From the NCBI GenBank assembly GCA_017979445.1, contig CM030706.1, positions 10,836,967 through 10,900,966 on the forward strand: a stretch of DNA of 64,000 bases, in the 5' to 3' direction. The translations under genes and the position numbers were made by a program. This stretch comes from Akebia trifoliata. Lineage: Eukaryota > Streptophyta > Magnoliopsida > Ranunculales > Lardizabalaceae. The notes under the pieces were generated by a model. The model searched no databases and was not told where the DNA came from. It saw only the letters and a program-made list of their open reading frames with translations. Positions 1-10,500 of this stretch are shown piece by piece (positions within the stretch are counted from its first letter, which is position 1; the number at the start of each line of letters is the position of its first letter).

Positions 1-2811
1 TCTGCTCTTCAGCTTAGTAGTATTAGTAGTCAGTCTAATAAGACTCTTGTAATGCGTTGGCATTTACGCTTTGGCCATATTTCATTTGGATATTTGAAAC
101 ACATGTTCCCTAATTTATTTAATAATAACAATTTGCTTGATTTTTCTTGTGAAACTTGTCAATTAGCTAAACATGTGTGTTCTTCTTATCCTATTAGTAT
201 GAATCCTACTACACCTGCTATGTTTGACTTAATTCATTCTGATGTATGGGGTCCTTCCCCCGTTACATCCACTATCGGTTTTCGTTATTTTGTCTTGTTC
301 ATTGATGACTACAGTCGTACCACTTGGGTTTATCTTATGAAACACAAGAGTGAGGTTTATGGAATCTTCAAGCAATTTCTTACTATGATTACAACCCAAT
401 TTGGTCGTACCATCAAGACCTTCCGGTCTGATCATGGTACTGAGTATACCTATAGTGAGGTCTTGAAACTTTGTTTAGAGTCTAGTATTGAGCATCAAAT
501 GTCTAATGTTAAGACCCCTCAGCAGAACGGTCGATCAGAAAGAAAAAATCGCCATATTCTAGAGTTGGCCCGTGCTATTTCTATCGGCATGAATGTGCCC
601 CAATCCTATTGGACTGATGCAGTTCTTACGACTGTTTACCTTATTAATCGGACCCCCTCCAGTGTTCTTCAATTTGTCACACCCCTCTCTCAGCTCTCTC
701 CAGATCATCCCATGTTTCCACTTCCTCCGCGTGTTTTTGGGTGTGTCTGTTTTGTTCAAATTCTTGACCAAACTCGTTCTAAGCTTGATCTTAAGGCTGT
801 TAAATGTATCTTTCTAGGTTATTCCTCTACCCAGAAAGGATACCGTTGTTACCATCCTCCTTCTCGAGGATGTTTCATTTCTCGAGATGTTTCTTTTTTT
901 GAGCATACTCCTTATTATAGTGGGTCCATTGGTATTCAATCTGACTGGTTTCCTTTAGATTCACCTGATGATCATTTTCCTTCTTTATTTCCCCTTCCCA
1001 TGCTTGTTCCTCTCTCTCCACCCCCCGTCAATTCATCCTCTCCTCCATTGCAGGTTTACTCTCGACTCCCACATGATACTACCATCACTTCTATGTCCGA
1101 CCACCTCGCCTCCTCGCCTCTAGCTCCGCCTCCGTCTGTTCCCTGTGATAATCGTCCTATTGCCACTCGTAAGGGTAAGCGCACTTGTACTTATCCCATT
1201 TCAAATTATATATCTAATTCTGCACTATCACCCTCCTATCGGAGTTTTCTTGCTTCTGTTTCCACTGTTTCTCTTCTTACTACTGTTGCAGATGCTATTA
1301 CTCATCCTGAGTGGCATGCAGCTATGATTGATGAGTTGACTGCTCTTAAAAAAACTCAAACTTGGGAAATTGTTCCTCTTCCTCCTGGAAGGAAAGCTGT
1401 GGGTTGTCGATGGGTATTCACTCTAAAGCATAATCCGGATGGTTCCATTGCTAGTTATAAGGCCCGTTTGGTGGCCAAGGGTTATGCTCAGACTTATGGG
1501 CTTGATTATCAGGAAACTTTTGCTCCGGTTGCCAAGACAACCATCATAAGCGTTCTCCTTTCCGTTGCCGCTATTAAAGGGTGGCCACTTTTTCAGTTAG
1601 ATGTCAAGAATGCTTTTCTCAATAGTGATCTTCAGGAAGAAGTCTATATGGTCCAACCTCCTGGGTTTCTGACGTTTGCTTCTCCTACCCATGTTTGTCG
1701 TCTTCGCCGTTCTCTTCATGGCCTGAAGCAGTCTCCTCGTGCCTGGTCTGAGCACTTCACTAAGGCTATGCATCAGTTTGATTTTCATCAGAGTTCTGCT
1801 GATCACACATTGTTCTTACGTCACTCCCAAGGCAAAATTGTTGCTCTGCTTGTGTATGTGGATGATATTGTCATTACTGGTGATGATGATGATGGCCTTA
1901 TCGCGGTCAAAACTTACTTAGGACGTCAATTTGAAATTAAAGACCTTGGACATCTTCGCTATTTTCTGGGTATTGAGGTTGCACGGACCCAGTCCGGTAT
2001 ATTTATTTCTCAGCGTAAGTATGTCATTGATCTACTCCGTGCCTCTGGTCAGCTTGGATCTCGTCCAGCTGATACGCCTATTGAGCAGAATCACATGTTG
2101 GCTGATTCTGACGGGGAGTGTTTGTCAAATATTGGTCAATATCAACGTCTTGTGGGAAAATTGATCTACTTGTCTATGACTCACCCTGACATTGCCTATG
2201 CTGTTAGTGTTGTAAGTCAGTTTATGCACTCGCCTCGAACATCTCATCTTAATGCTGTTTATCGTATTCTTAGATACCTTAAGGGATGTCCTGATCGAGG
2301 TATTTTATTCAAAAATCATGGTCATCTTCGTGTTGAGGCATGGATAGTTGCAGATTATGCTGATTCAGTGACTGATAGAAGGTCTACTTCTGGGTATTGT
2401 ACTAAAGTTGGTGGTAACTTGGTAACCTGGCGCAGTAAGAAGCAGGATGTGGTTTCTCGGTCTAGTGCTGAGTCAGCATACAGAGCTATGGCACTTGGAG
2501 TGTGTGAGTTGTTGTGGCTCAAGATCTTACTAGCTGATTTATGTCTTCCTGTGCCGGTCCCTTTCTTACTATATTGCGGTAATAAGTCAACTATAAACAT
2601 AGCTGCAAATCCGGTTCAGCATGATAGAACGAAGCATATCGAAGTTGATCGTCATTTCATTAGAGAAAAGATTGTTTCTGGACAGATTTGTACTCCATTT
2701 GTTCCTACATCTCAACAACTCGCTGATGTTCTTACTAAAGGTGTTAGTAAAGCCTCTTTTGAAGATGTCTTGTCCAAGTTGGGCGTTGTTGATATTCACG
2801 CACCAACTTGA
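1..2811 (+). CDS. copia element A pol polyprotein (5' partial)
   Basis: One open frame runs from the window edge to the TGA at 2809-2811, with no stop or frameshift. In order it encodes the GAG-pre-integrase zinc finger (HLRFGH then CETC), the integrase core (D in [10 protein letters not shown] in [10 protein letters not shown] in [11 protein letters not shown]), reverse transcriptase ([18 protein letters not shown], and the catalytic YVDD near 1855) and RNase H. The RNase H is odd. Where sister copies read TDADY, this one reads IVADY; where they read AESEYR it reads AESAYR; where they read YCDNKSA it reads YCGNKST. At least two of these are expected catalytic aspartates. The product would copy and integrate element cDNA, but degradation of the RNA strand should fail. 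The gag and protease parts are outside the window. Confidence 0.93.
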   Translation, partial: SALQLSSISSQSNKTLVMRWHLRFGHISFGYLKHMFPNLFNNNNLLDFSCETCQLAKHVCSSYPISMNPTTPAMFDLIHSDVWGPSPVTSTIGFRYFVLFIDDYSRTTWVYLMKHKSEVYGIFKQFLTMITTQFGRTIKTFRSDHGTEYTYSEVLKLCLESSIEHQMSNVKTPQQNGRSERKNRHILELARAISIGMNVPQSYWTDAVLTTVYLINRTPSSVLQFVTPLSQLSPDHPMFPLPPRVFGCVCFVQILDQTRSKLDLKAVKCIFLGYSSTQKGYRCYHPPSRGCFISRDVSFFEHTPYYSGSIGIQSDWFPLDSPDDHFPSLFPLPMLVPLSPPPVNSSSPPLQVYSRLPHDTTITSMSDHLASSPLAPPPSVPCDNRPIATRKGKRTCTYPISNYISNSALSPSYRSFLASVSTVSLLTTVADAITHPEWHAAMIDELTALKKTQTWEIVPLPPGRKAVGCRWVFTLKHNPDGSIASYKARLVAKGYAQTYGLDYQETFAPVAKTTIISVLLSVAAIKGWPLFQLDVKNAFLNSDLQEEVYMVQPPGFLTFASPTHVCRLRRSLHGLKQSPRAWSEHFTKAMHQFDFHQSSADHTLFLRHSQGKIVALLVYVDDIVITGDDDDGLIAVKTYLGRQFEIKDLGHLRYFLGIEVARTQSGIFISQRKYVIDLLRASGQLGSRPADTPIEQNHMLADSDGECLSNIGQYQRLVGKLIYLSMTHPDIAYAVSVVSQFMHSPRTSHLNAVYRILRYLKGCPDRGILFKNHGHLRVEAWIVADYADSVTDRRSTSGYCTKVGGNLVTWRSKKQDVVSRSSAESAYRAMALGVCELLWLKILLADLCLPVPVPFLLYCGNKSTINIAANPVQHDRTKHIEVDRHFIREKIVSGQICTPFVPTSQQLADVLTKGVSKASFEDVLSKLGVVDIHAPT

Positions 2812-2818
2812 GGGGGAG

Positions 2819-2958
2819 TGTTAAATAAGTCTTTTTATGAGGCTATGTCCTTTTTGGTCTTTTCACTTTACTTATATTATGTAATCTCTATATAGCCTAA
2901 TTAGGGCTAATCAATCTTTAATCTTTTCCCTTAATCTTCTTCTCTCTAAACTCAAACT
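2819..2958 (+). repeat. 3' LTR of copia element A, with polypurine tract
   Basis: The purine run TTGAGGGGGAG at 2808-2818 is the plus-strand primer and is followed by TGTTAAATAAGTC, the same start as the A2 LTR. The LTR is about 140 bp. The right border at ...CTCAAACT is set by analogy with A2, whose LTR ends in GAACT next to its primer site. It contains the family motif TATATAGCCTAATTAGGGC. The border is good to a few bases. Confidence 0.8.
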
Positions 2959-4461
2959 GTATTGAACTTCCACATACCATTACTTTCCGTTGTTGTATCA
3001 GATTTGAAGTAGCCATTAGATGCTCTACGAATTTCTTTCCTAGATCTATGATACCTATCAAACAACTTAAGATTCTAACATTTGGGCCTCAAACAGTGTT
3101 TGAAGTCTGTCTATAGGGTTAGTGATGTGATTTAGTATTACTTTGGTCATTAGAAATTTGATATAAGCTGTTGAGATAAGTTTCTTAGGCCTTTAGTGAT
3201 CCTTTTGGGTTATTTTCTTAGAAATTGTTGTTGAGAGAGCATTGTAAGAGGATCTTCACAATGGTTTACCAGATTTCCGTATAAGAAATCTCAGCTCTAG
3301 CAGTGATAGGGGATTTGTTTCTTAGGTTGCCCTTCATTCTTCAAATTTCAATGCATGGGTAGATTTTCCCCTGCACCAGGGTGCTCCTCCCATCCACACT
3401 CTTGTAAGTCTCCGTCATGTCAAACAATCATTAAATTTTGTATTAGCAAATGCTATTGCTTTTTGCAACTTCTGGAAACCAACTCTAATGCCCAACTGGG
3501 CTGATGCATGAGATAAGTGATCTAGCTAGGTGGCGATGCATTGGCTCAATCTGAAATGCCATGTTTCCTACCACTATCATCGTGGGGCAGGATTTTTCTC
3601 CAATGCTTCTTCTTGAGTTGAATCCTTCGTATTTTTACATCATATATCCCAAGTAGTGATTCTTTCTTATTCATGATTTTCGTTTTCAACTAATATCTTC
3701 TTTATTAGCCTCTATCATTTCATGAAGCCTTTCCCAACATCCAATGCCAATTATTTCTTCTATAACTGCTCATTTTTTAGGGTTTCTGGTATGTGCATTC
3801 AGAACATCTGTAGTAAACAATCACTAAAACAGAATCACTTTTTTACACCAGGAAGATAGAACTTATGAGATCGACATCATATTCTTTTTTCTTTTTTTTT
3901 TTTGGTGGGGGTTGTTATGGGGATACTCCTACATTATTTTTTTCTTTTTGATAAGTAGAAATTTTATTGAAAAAGAGAAGGCCAAGGTGACTGCCCAAAT
4001 GTACAAAAGAGGGAACAATACAAACTGACTAAACACAAAAAAGATTAACAACTACAATACTCTCATGCATAACATAGAAAATTTTCAATGAAACATAAAG
4101 TACTCTAAATTCCTTAAAGATCTTGCTCCAATAGAAAATTAATCCCAAAATTGATGTGATAACCTAATGACAGGGATGCTCTTCTCCATTGAAGCGTGAA
4201 GTTAAAACATTTCAAGAATTTAGTCAAGCTCAGGGCGTCATCAGTGTTTGGTTAGTTTCTGCAGTTATAGGTAGTTGTGAGGGACGCTCATTCAGTTTAT
4301 GTCAGGTCTCATGGTAAAAATAACATTATTTGTTCAACTGAAAATACATACCTCATAAGTTCATGATACAACAATACCTAAAACTAGCAAAAGTATAAAA
4401 TTTCAGTCCAAACCTCGTCTAGCACAATCTAGCAATAATTAATTTATGTGTAGCTTAAAAC
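2959..4461. other. PHYLLO intron 10 (part), no gene recognised
   Basis: AT-rich sequence between copia A and PHYLLO exon 10. I find no exon of the MenD module here in any minus-strand frame. Around 3940-4010 there is a T-rich run followed by GATAAGTAGAAATTTTATTG, which looks like the reverse complement of a poly(A)-tailed retroposon end. A similar stretch occurs near 29790-29880. There is a poly(A) run near 4593. Nothing else is supported. Confidence 0.5.
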
Positions 4462-4560
4462 CTGATTAATTGCTTGATTTGCTCCAGCATCGTGCAGCTC
4501 TGGGGGACGATCTGCTGTGATTAATAAAAGTGGTACAAAATCTTGACTAGCCTCCACAAC
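4462..4560 (-). CDS. PHYLLO: PHYLLO exon 10 (MenD)
   Basis: 99 bp, 33 residues: [20 protein letters not shown] then [13 protein letters not shown], a signature stretch of MenD proteins. Acceptor TTTGCAG, donor GTTTTAAG. It is the last exon that I can find before the left edge. Confidence 0.93.
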
Positions 4561-7500
4561 CTGCAAAATAGTTTATTACATTTGTAAAGGCAAAAAAAAA
4601 AAAAAAACATGCAAAATATTACCAGAAAAATAAATCGTAAGATTGCAAATAATATAATTTGCAGCACATGAATAAGATCAGTAGGACAATAAATATTCAA
4701 ATCTCACAGCTGGAAGAAGATTCGAGACTGCAGTGCCAGATGATGTGATGACTACTGCTGGTCTGGAAGACCCTCTTGCATAGCCAATGGCATGAAATGC
4801 AAGTGAGCGCTCATCAAAACATGAAATACAAGTTGTGGATGGATGCATAGAAGCAGCGATTGCAAGGGGAGACGATCTTGATCCTGGAGCGATACAAAAA
4901 TACTAAAATGACGAATGAATCAGAAACATATATTAAAATAACTAATAAGACCCAGATAATCAGTAATACAACTCACTGGAGGTGAACTTGATCCTGGATC
5001 AATACAAAATACTGGAGAATGAAGCAGAAACATAAAATTGACCAACTAATAAAGCTCAGATTAGCATGCTAGAACTCACCGTCAGACCAAGTCGAGAACA
5101 TTCTTCAATTATTAGGGATGCCCACAGAGCATTTATGTTGGCAGAATTTTGCACTGAGCAACTCAGTTCACTGGGATTATCCAACTGAATGTGAAAACGA
5201 GAAATTTTATTTAATCAATAGCTGAACAATCTCTACTCAAATATATTCCCTCATCATATTTATACCATAAATTAATTAGTTCAGCAATGGAACAACGTTA
5301 AATTCAATACACAATGACCCAATGCAAAAAAACTAGAGCCTGCCATTACATAAGAGTAACCAGGAAATAGTAAACATTCATAAAGTCAAAAGCAGCTGTT
5401 CTTGATGCACTTTCAGTTCCCTTGGGTAAATGAAACAGTTGAATCCAATTCGACATCAACTCAACTAATCATATAGGCTTCCAAGAGAAAAAAAGCTAAC
5501 AAAGGATTTTTTTTCTCATTTCAAAGTGAATTGATAAAACTGATATCCGATAATAAATATCCAGTTTTATGGAGAAGATTTGATACCCTGTTTGATTTAC
5601 ATGTAGAAATCATCTTTGCCTTATCCCAAACATTTGGTCTTTATCAAGACCAGGGGTCAAACTTAGGCAGGCATAACCCAACATTGGGCTGGTATTTTGA
5701 ATCTTAAGTTTTGCTTGGGTTGGGGTTTTCAGGCAACCCAGTACAACCTAAACCGGACCTTTACTTAAATATTCAATTATTTATTTTGTCATGCCCTGCT
5801 TGACAGCTGGACTGCTGTTACAACACGTGGCATATGAGCTCTAGTGCAACACAGCAACAGCAGATTGGATTTACACATGAGCAGCAGATTTGATAAGATA
5901 TATTAGTTCATTGAATCTAAATTCTGTTTTGCATTCTGTTTTAGAGATAGGTTAGCTCCTAAATATTAGGATCTTAAACCATAGAGGCAGCTATTAAATA
6001 AGCAGCTCTTGGAGCTAAAGAGGTAGGAAGATAGTCATTTTGAATTCCTTAGGGAATAGGAGATCGACCATCTCGAATTGGTCATTGCTGAAATTCTTTA
6101 TTTCTGAATAAAATTCTTATTTTCTTCTTGATTTCTCCATTTATCTCCTAACAAAACTACAGGTTCATTACAATTGGTATCAGAACTCGATGAGCACTTG
6201 TCTGCCGTCAGATCTGTCGTAGAGAAGCACGCTGCAATCTTGGAAAGGCACACCACCGCCTTGGAAGCGCTGACCTCAGAGATTGACGTCCTTTTATCAA
6301 GGTCTGATTCATCAGGAGGTTCTCGTGATCAAAATGGGCTTGATAAACAATTGATTACTTCAGGGTGATCTCCTCGCATTGAGTTGCAGAGATTTGATGG
6401 AACTGATCCTATAGGATGGATCTTTCTTGCAGAGCAGTACAAGATGTATCACCACCTTCAAGATGCTCAAATGGTTGAGGTTGCAGCCATTCATCTTCAA
6501 GGAGATGCAATTCCATGATATCAATGGATGACACAACAATGGGCACTAACCATTGGGAACAATTCAAGAAGGCCATCTGTTCTCGTTTCGGTGACAGTGA
6601 GGTGGATGATCCGAGTGGTTCTCTTTCTAAATTACGACAAACGTCAACCGTCCGTCATTACCAATCACAGTTCGAGAGACTTGCAAACCGAGTCCCAAAA
6701 CTACCCGAATCGTATTTAATGGGGTGTTTTATCTTGGGCTTACGAGATGACATACGGGTAGGAGTCCAAATGTTCTCCCCAACCTCGGTTTTGCAGGCCT
6801 ATCAATTAGCACTACACCAGGAGGAAGCAACGACGATTCGATCAAGGGGATCTAGACCAAATAACTTTTGAAGTGCCACGCCCAACAATCCTACATTGGG
6901 AAGAGCAACACCACTACCACCAAAGTGCTTAACTCCCACAGAACTTAGTGAACACAGGAAACGAGGATTGCGTTACAAATGTGATGAGAAGTATGCCCCG
7001 GGACACACATGCAAGGCCCAACTAGCTATTATTGAAGCGGACGAACCGGAGAATTCAAAAGAAGTTACTATCTTTGTTGAACCAGCAGTAGCTGTAGCTC
7101 AAGTATCATTATGTGCACTAAGTAGAGCAGCTGGCCCACGAACCATGCGCATAATGGGGTTGATAAAAAAGTTACCGATACTCATACTCATCGACTTCAG
7201 GAGCACACACAACTTTATAACTCCAGGAATTGTCAAAGCCTTGGGATATCGTGTTCAAGATCAAGGCAATTTTTCAGTTACCGCAGCTAATGGGGGAAAG
7301 ATCACTAGTCCTGGTATATGTTTCGCCTTACCATTCACCTTGCAAAATTTTCATTGCTTGGTTGATTGTCATGTCTTACCGGTTAAGGGTTGTGATGTGG
7401 TATTGGGAGCGCAATGGCTAGCTACTTTGGGAGAAATCCTATGGAATTTTTCATCGTTGCAAATACGAATTATAAGTAACAACAAGGTATTCATCATTCA

Positions 7501-10500
7501 AGGGTCCTCACTACCTTCAATGGAACTAAGTAGTAGTCGTACTGTTAAATAAGTCTAGGGTTATTTTAGTCTTTTCCTTTTCTTTATTTATCTTATGTAA
7601 CTCTTATATAGCCTAATTAGGGCTAATTAATTAAGACTTAATCTTCTCTCTCTATTTCGAACTTGGTATCAGAGCTGGTTCTCTGAAGGTATATCGAACT
7701 CCTCCTTCTTCATCTGTAACAGACCTTAATCAAACTCGTACACCCCTACACCACTTGTCTTCAACCTATATCACCCCTACGGGGGTTCTCTGTTGCTGCA
7801 AACCCTAATCGCATCATGCGATAAGGAGTTAAACAAGATTTGAAGCCTGCGATCAAGCTTTACGTACTGCAACGATGCTGTTTAGAGCCTGCGACTCCTA
7901 AGGCAGTTGTATTTCAGCCTTGCGACACCCAAGGTGGCTGTAGTGAGGTCCGGCGACACCCAAGGTGGCTGTATTGAGGTCCGGCGACACCCAAGGTAGA
8001 GTCTAGACGTCTGCGATCATAGCAGGTGCCTGTGTTTCAGCTTTTTCAACCCAGCAGCTGGCTGTTCTAGTTCGTGCGACACAGCTGGTGCGTGTTTGGA
8101 CCCTAAAACTATAGCAGGTAGTTGATTCTTGCACAGACGAACCCAATAAGTAGCTGTTCTAGTTCGTGCGACTCAGCTGGTGGCTGTGTTTTAGTTTTCT
8201 AATCCCCGTAGTGGTTATATGAGGGTACCGGCAGTGTTCTTGAACATCTACGAAATTTTTCGATCACAACCGGGTGCTGTTTAAGGCTGTTCTCACCTCT
8301 CTATTGACCCTCGAACCCTTGACCTAGGGCTGTTTACACAACTTATTAACCAACCCGGCTGCAAGGAGGATTACTTGCGGTAATGATTACTTGGGTCACC
8401 CATAACAGTGTTTAATCAACCGTTATAGCTCTTTCGATCGTGTATTGTCACCTTTAGGGTGCTGCGATCACTTTATTCTAGAGAGTTGTGCCCTCATCTT
8501 CGTGAACTCTCTTCAAACCAAAGTACTCGGAGTATTTGATGGCTTCTGAGTCATCCTCTTCCTCTATCACTGGTATTAGTAATGGATCGAATGGTCTTCC
8601 TTCTCATTCAACTGACTTTCCAGGCATTCAAATTACTACCGTGAAATTAGATGGTCCTAACTATCTCCTTTGGGCACGATCGGTTGAAATGTTCATTGGT
8701 GGAAAAGGAAAGATCGGTTACCTCACAGGGGCGGACAAACAACCTGCACAGACCGACAGTTCTTACTCACAATGGTTTGCTAATGATTCTATGGTCCGTT
8801 CTTGGCTGGTTACATCTATGCAATCACACATTGCAGCTGGTTTTATGTTCTCCTCGACAGCAAAACAGATATGGGATTCCGCAAAGAGCATTTACTCGCA
8901 ACGTCAAAACAATGTTCGCATTTTTCACCAAGAGCGTGAGATTTCTCGACTCTCGCAGGGTGACTCTTCTGTTACTACCTATATATCACAACTACGTGCT
9001 CGGTGGGAAGAGTTGACATTTTATTCTTCGTACTACTCCTGGAAGGACCCTCTTGATGAGACATTTATGTGTCAATTCTTGATAAGAATCGGATTTTTCA
9101 GTTTTTGGCTGGTCTCCGGGATGAGTTTGAGTATGCGAGAGTTCATTTATTGGGAATGGATCATTTTCCTTCCCTACAGACTGCGTATTCCTATGTCTTG
9201 GCTGATGAGAGTCGTCGCGCAGCTGTCATACCCCTTTCTTCAGGAGATCACTCCGCTATGCTTGCTCGTCTACCTTCTTCACAGTCCCCCAGTGGGTCTC
9301 TGCCTACCCGTCAGCGACATAAGTGTGATCATTGTGGAAAGTTAGGTCATGTGAAGGCTCGCTGTTATGCACTTCATGGTCGTCCTAACCAGCATCGTCA
9401 ACAGTTTCAACGGTCTTCAACTCATGTAGTTTCTCAGCAAACGATTGATTTAGCACCTCTTCAGCTACTACCTCCTCATCGGATTCGGTTTCTCTGTCCC
9501 AAGCCGAGCTTGACAAGTTTAGAAAATTCTTCAATAAGATAGAGACTTCATCTCAGCCAGTTTCTACCTTCGCTCACTCAGGTACCTTTGCATCTGCACA
9601 CAGTGTTTTTACCACTTCCTCACCATGGATCATTGATTCTGGTGGCTCAGATAACATGACCGGTACGTCCTCCCTATTTAAAACCTATAGTGTTTGTTCT
9701 GGTCATCGCAAGGTCCGACTGGCTGATGGTTCTTTGTCTTCCATAGCTGGTCAAGGCCATTTACCCGTTACATCTTCTTTATCCTTAACTAACACACTTC
9801 ATGTTCCTCAACTTACTACTAACCTTATATCTGTTAGTAGTCTTACAAAAAATTTGAACTGCAGTGTAACCTTTTATCCCTCTCATTGTGTCTTTCAGGA
9901 TCTGGAGTCGAAGAGGACGATTGGCACTGGACATGAAGTAAATGGATTGTATCTCTTGGACGTTCCCGGTTCACCTAGCACTCATTCTGCTCTTCAGCTT
10001 AGTAGTAGTCGTAGTCAGTCTAATAAGGCTCTTGTAATGCGTTGGCATTTACGTTTAGGCCATATTTCCTTTGGATATTTGAAACACATGTTCCCTACTT
10101 TATTTCATAATAACAATTTGTTTGATTTGTCTTGTGAAACTTGTCAATTAGCTAAACATGTGCGTTCTTCTTATCCTATTAGTATGAATACTACTACACC
10201 TGCTATGTTTGACTTAATTCATTCTGATGTGTGGGGTCCTTCCCCGGTCACACCCACTCTTGGTTTTCGCTATTTTGTTTTGTTTATCGATGACCACAGT
10301 CGTACCACTTGGGTTTATCTTATGAAACAATAGAGTGAAGTTTATGGGATCTTCAAGTAATTTCTTGCTATGATTCATACCCAATTTGGTTGTACCATCA
10401 AGACCTTCCGTTCTGATCATGGTACTGAGTACACCTATAGTGAAGTCTTGAAACTTTGTTTAGAGTCTGGCATTGAGCATCAAATGTCCAATGTTAAGAC

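Larger units (their letters stand above)
1..2958 (+). mobile_element. Ty1/copia element A, 3' part
   Basis: This is the right-hand part of a copia retrotransposon whose left part lies before base 1. It holds the end of pol, the polypurine tract and one 3' LTR. It belongs to the same family as A2, H and C: base 52 here aligns with base 10036 of A2, and the wording of both strands is nearly identical from there to the LTR. The element sits beyond exon 10 of PHYLLO and is antisense to that gene. Because the 5' LTR is outside the window, no target-site duplication can be checked. Confidence 0.93.

Noticed and set aside
229..2799. Minus-strand open frames across copia A, and their counterparts in A2, H and C
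   Set aside because: They are antisense shadows of conserved integrase, RT and RNase H text and recur wherever that text does.
2959..4461. A further MenD exon between copia A and exon 10
   Set aside because: No minus-strand stretch with the expected continuation after GANQAINQ and with proper splice sites was found.
5792..6172. LTR of gypsy B starting at the inner TGCCCTGC
   Set aside because: No target duplication fits that border; starting at 5787 gives TATTT on both sides.
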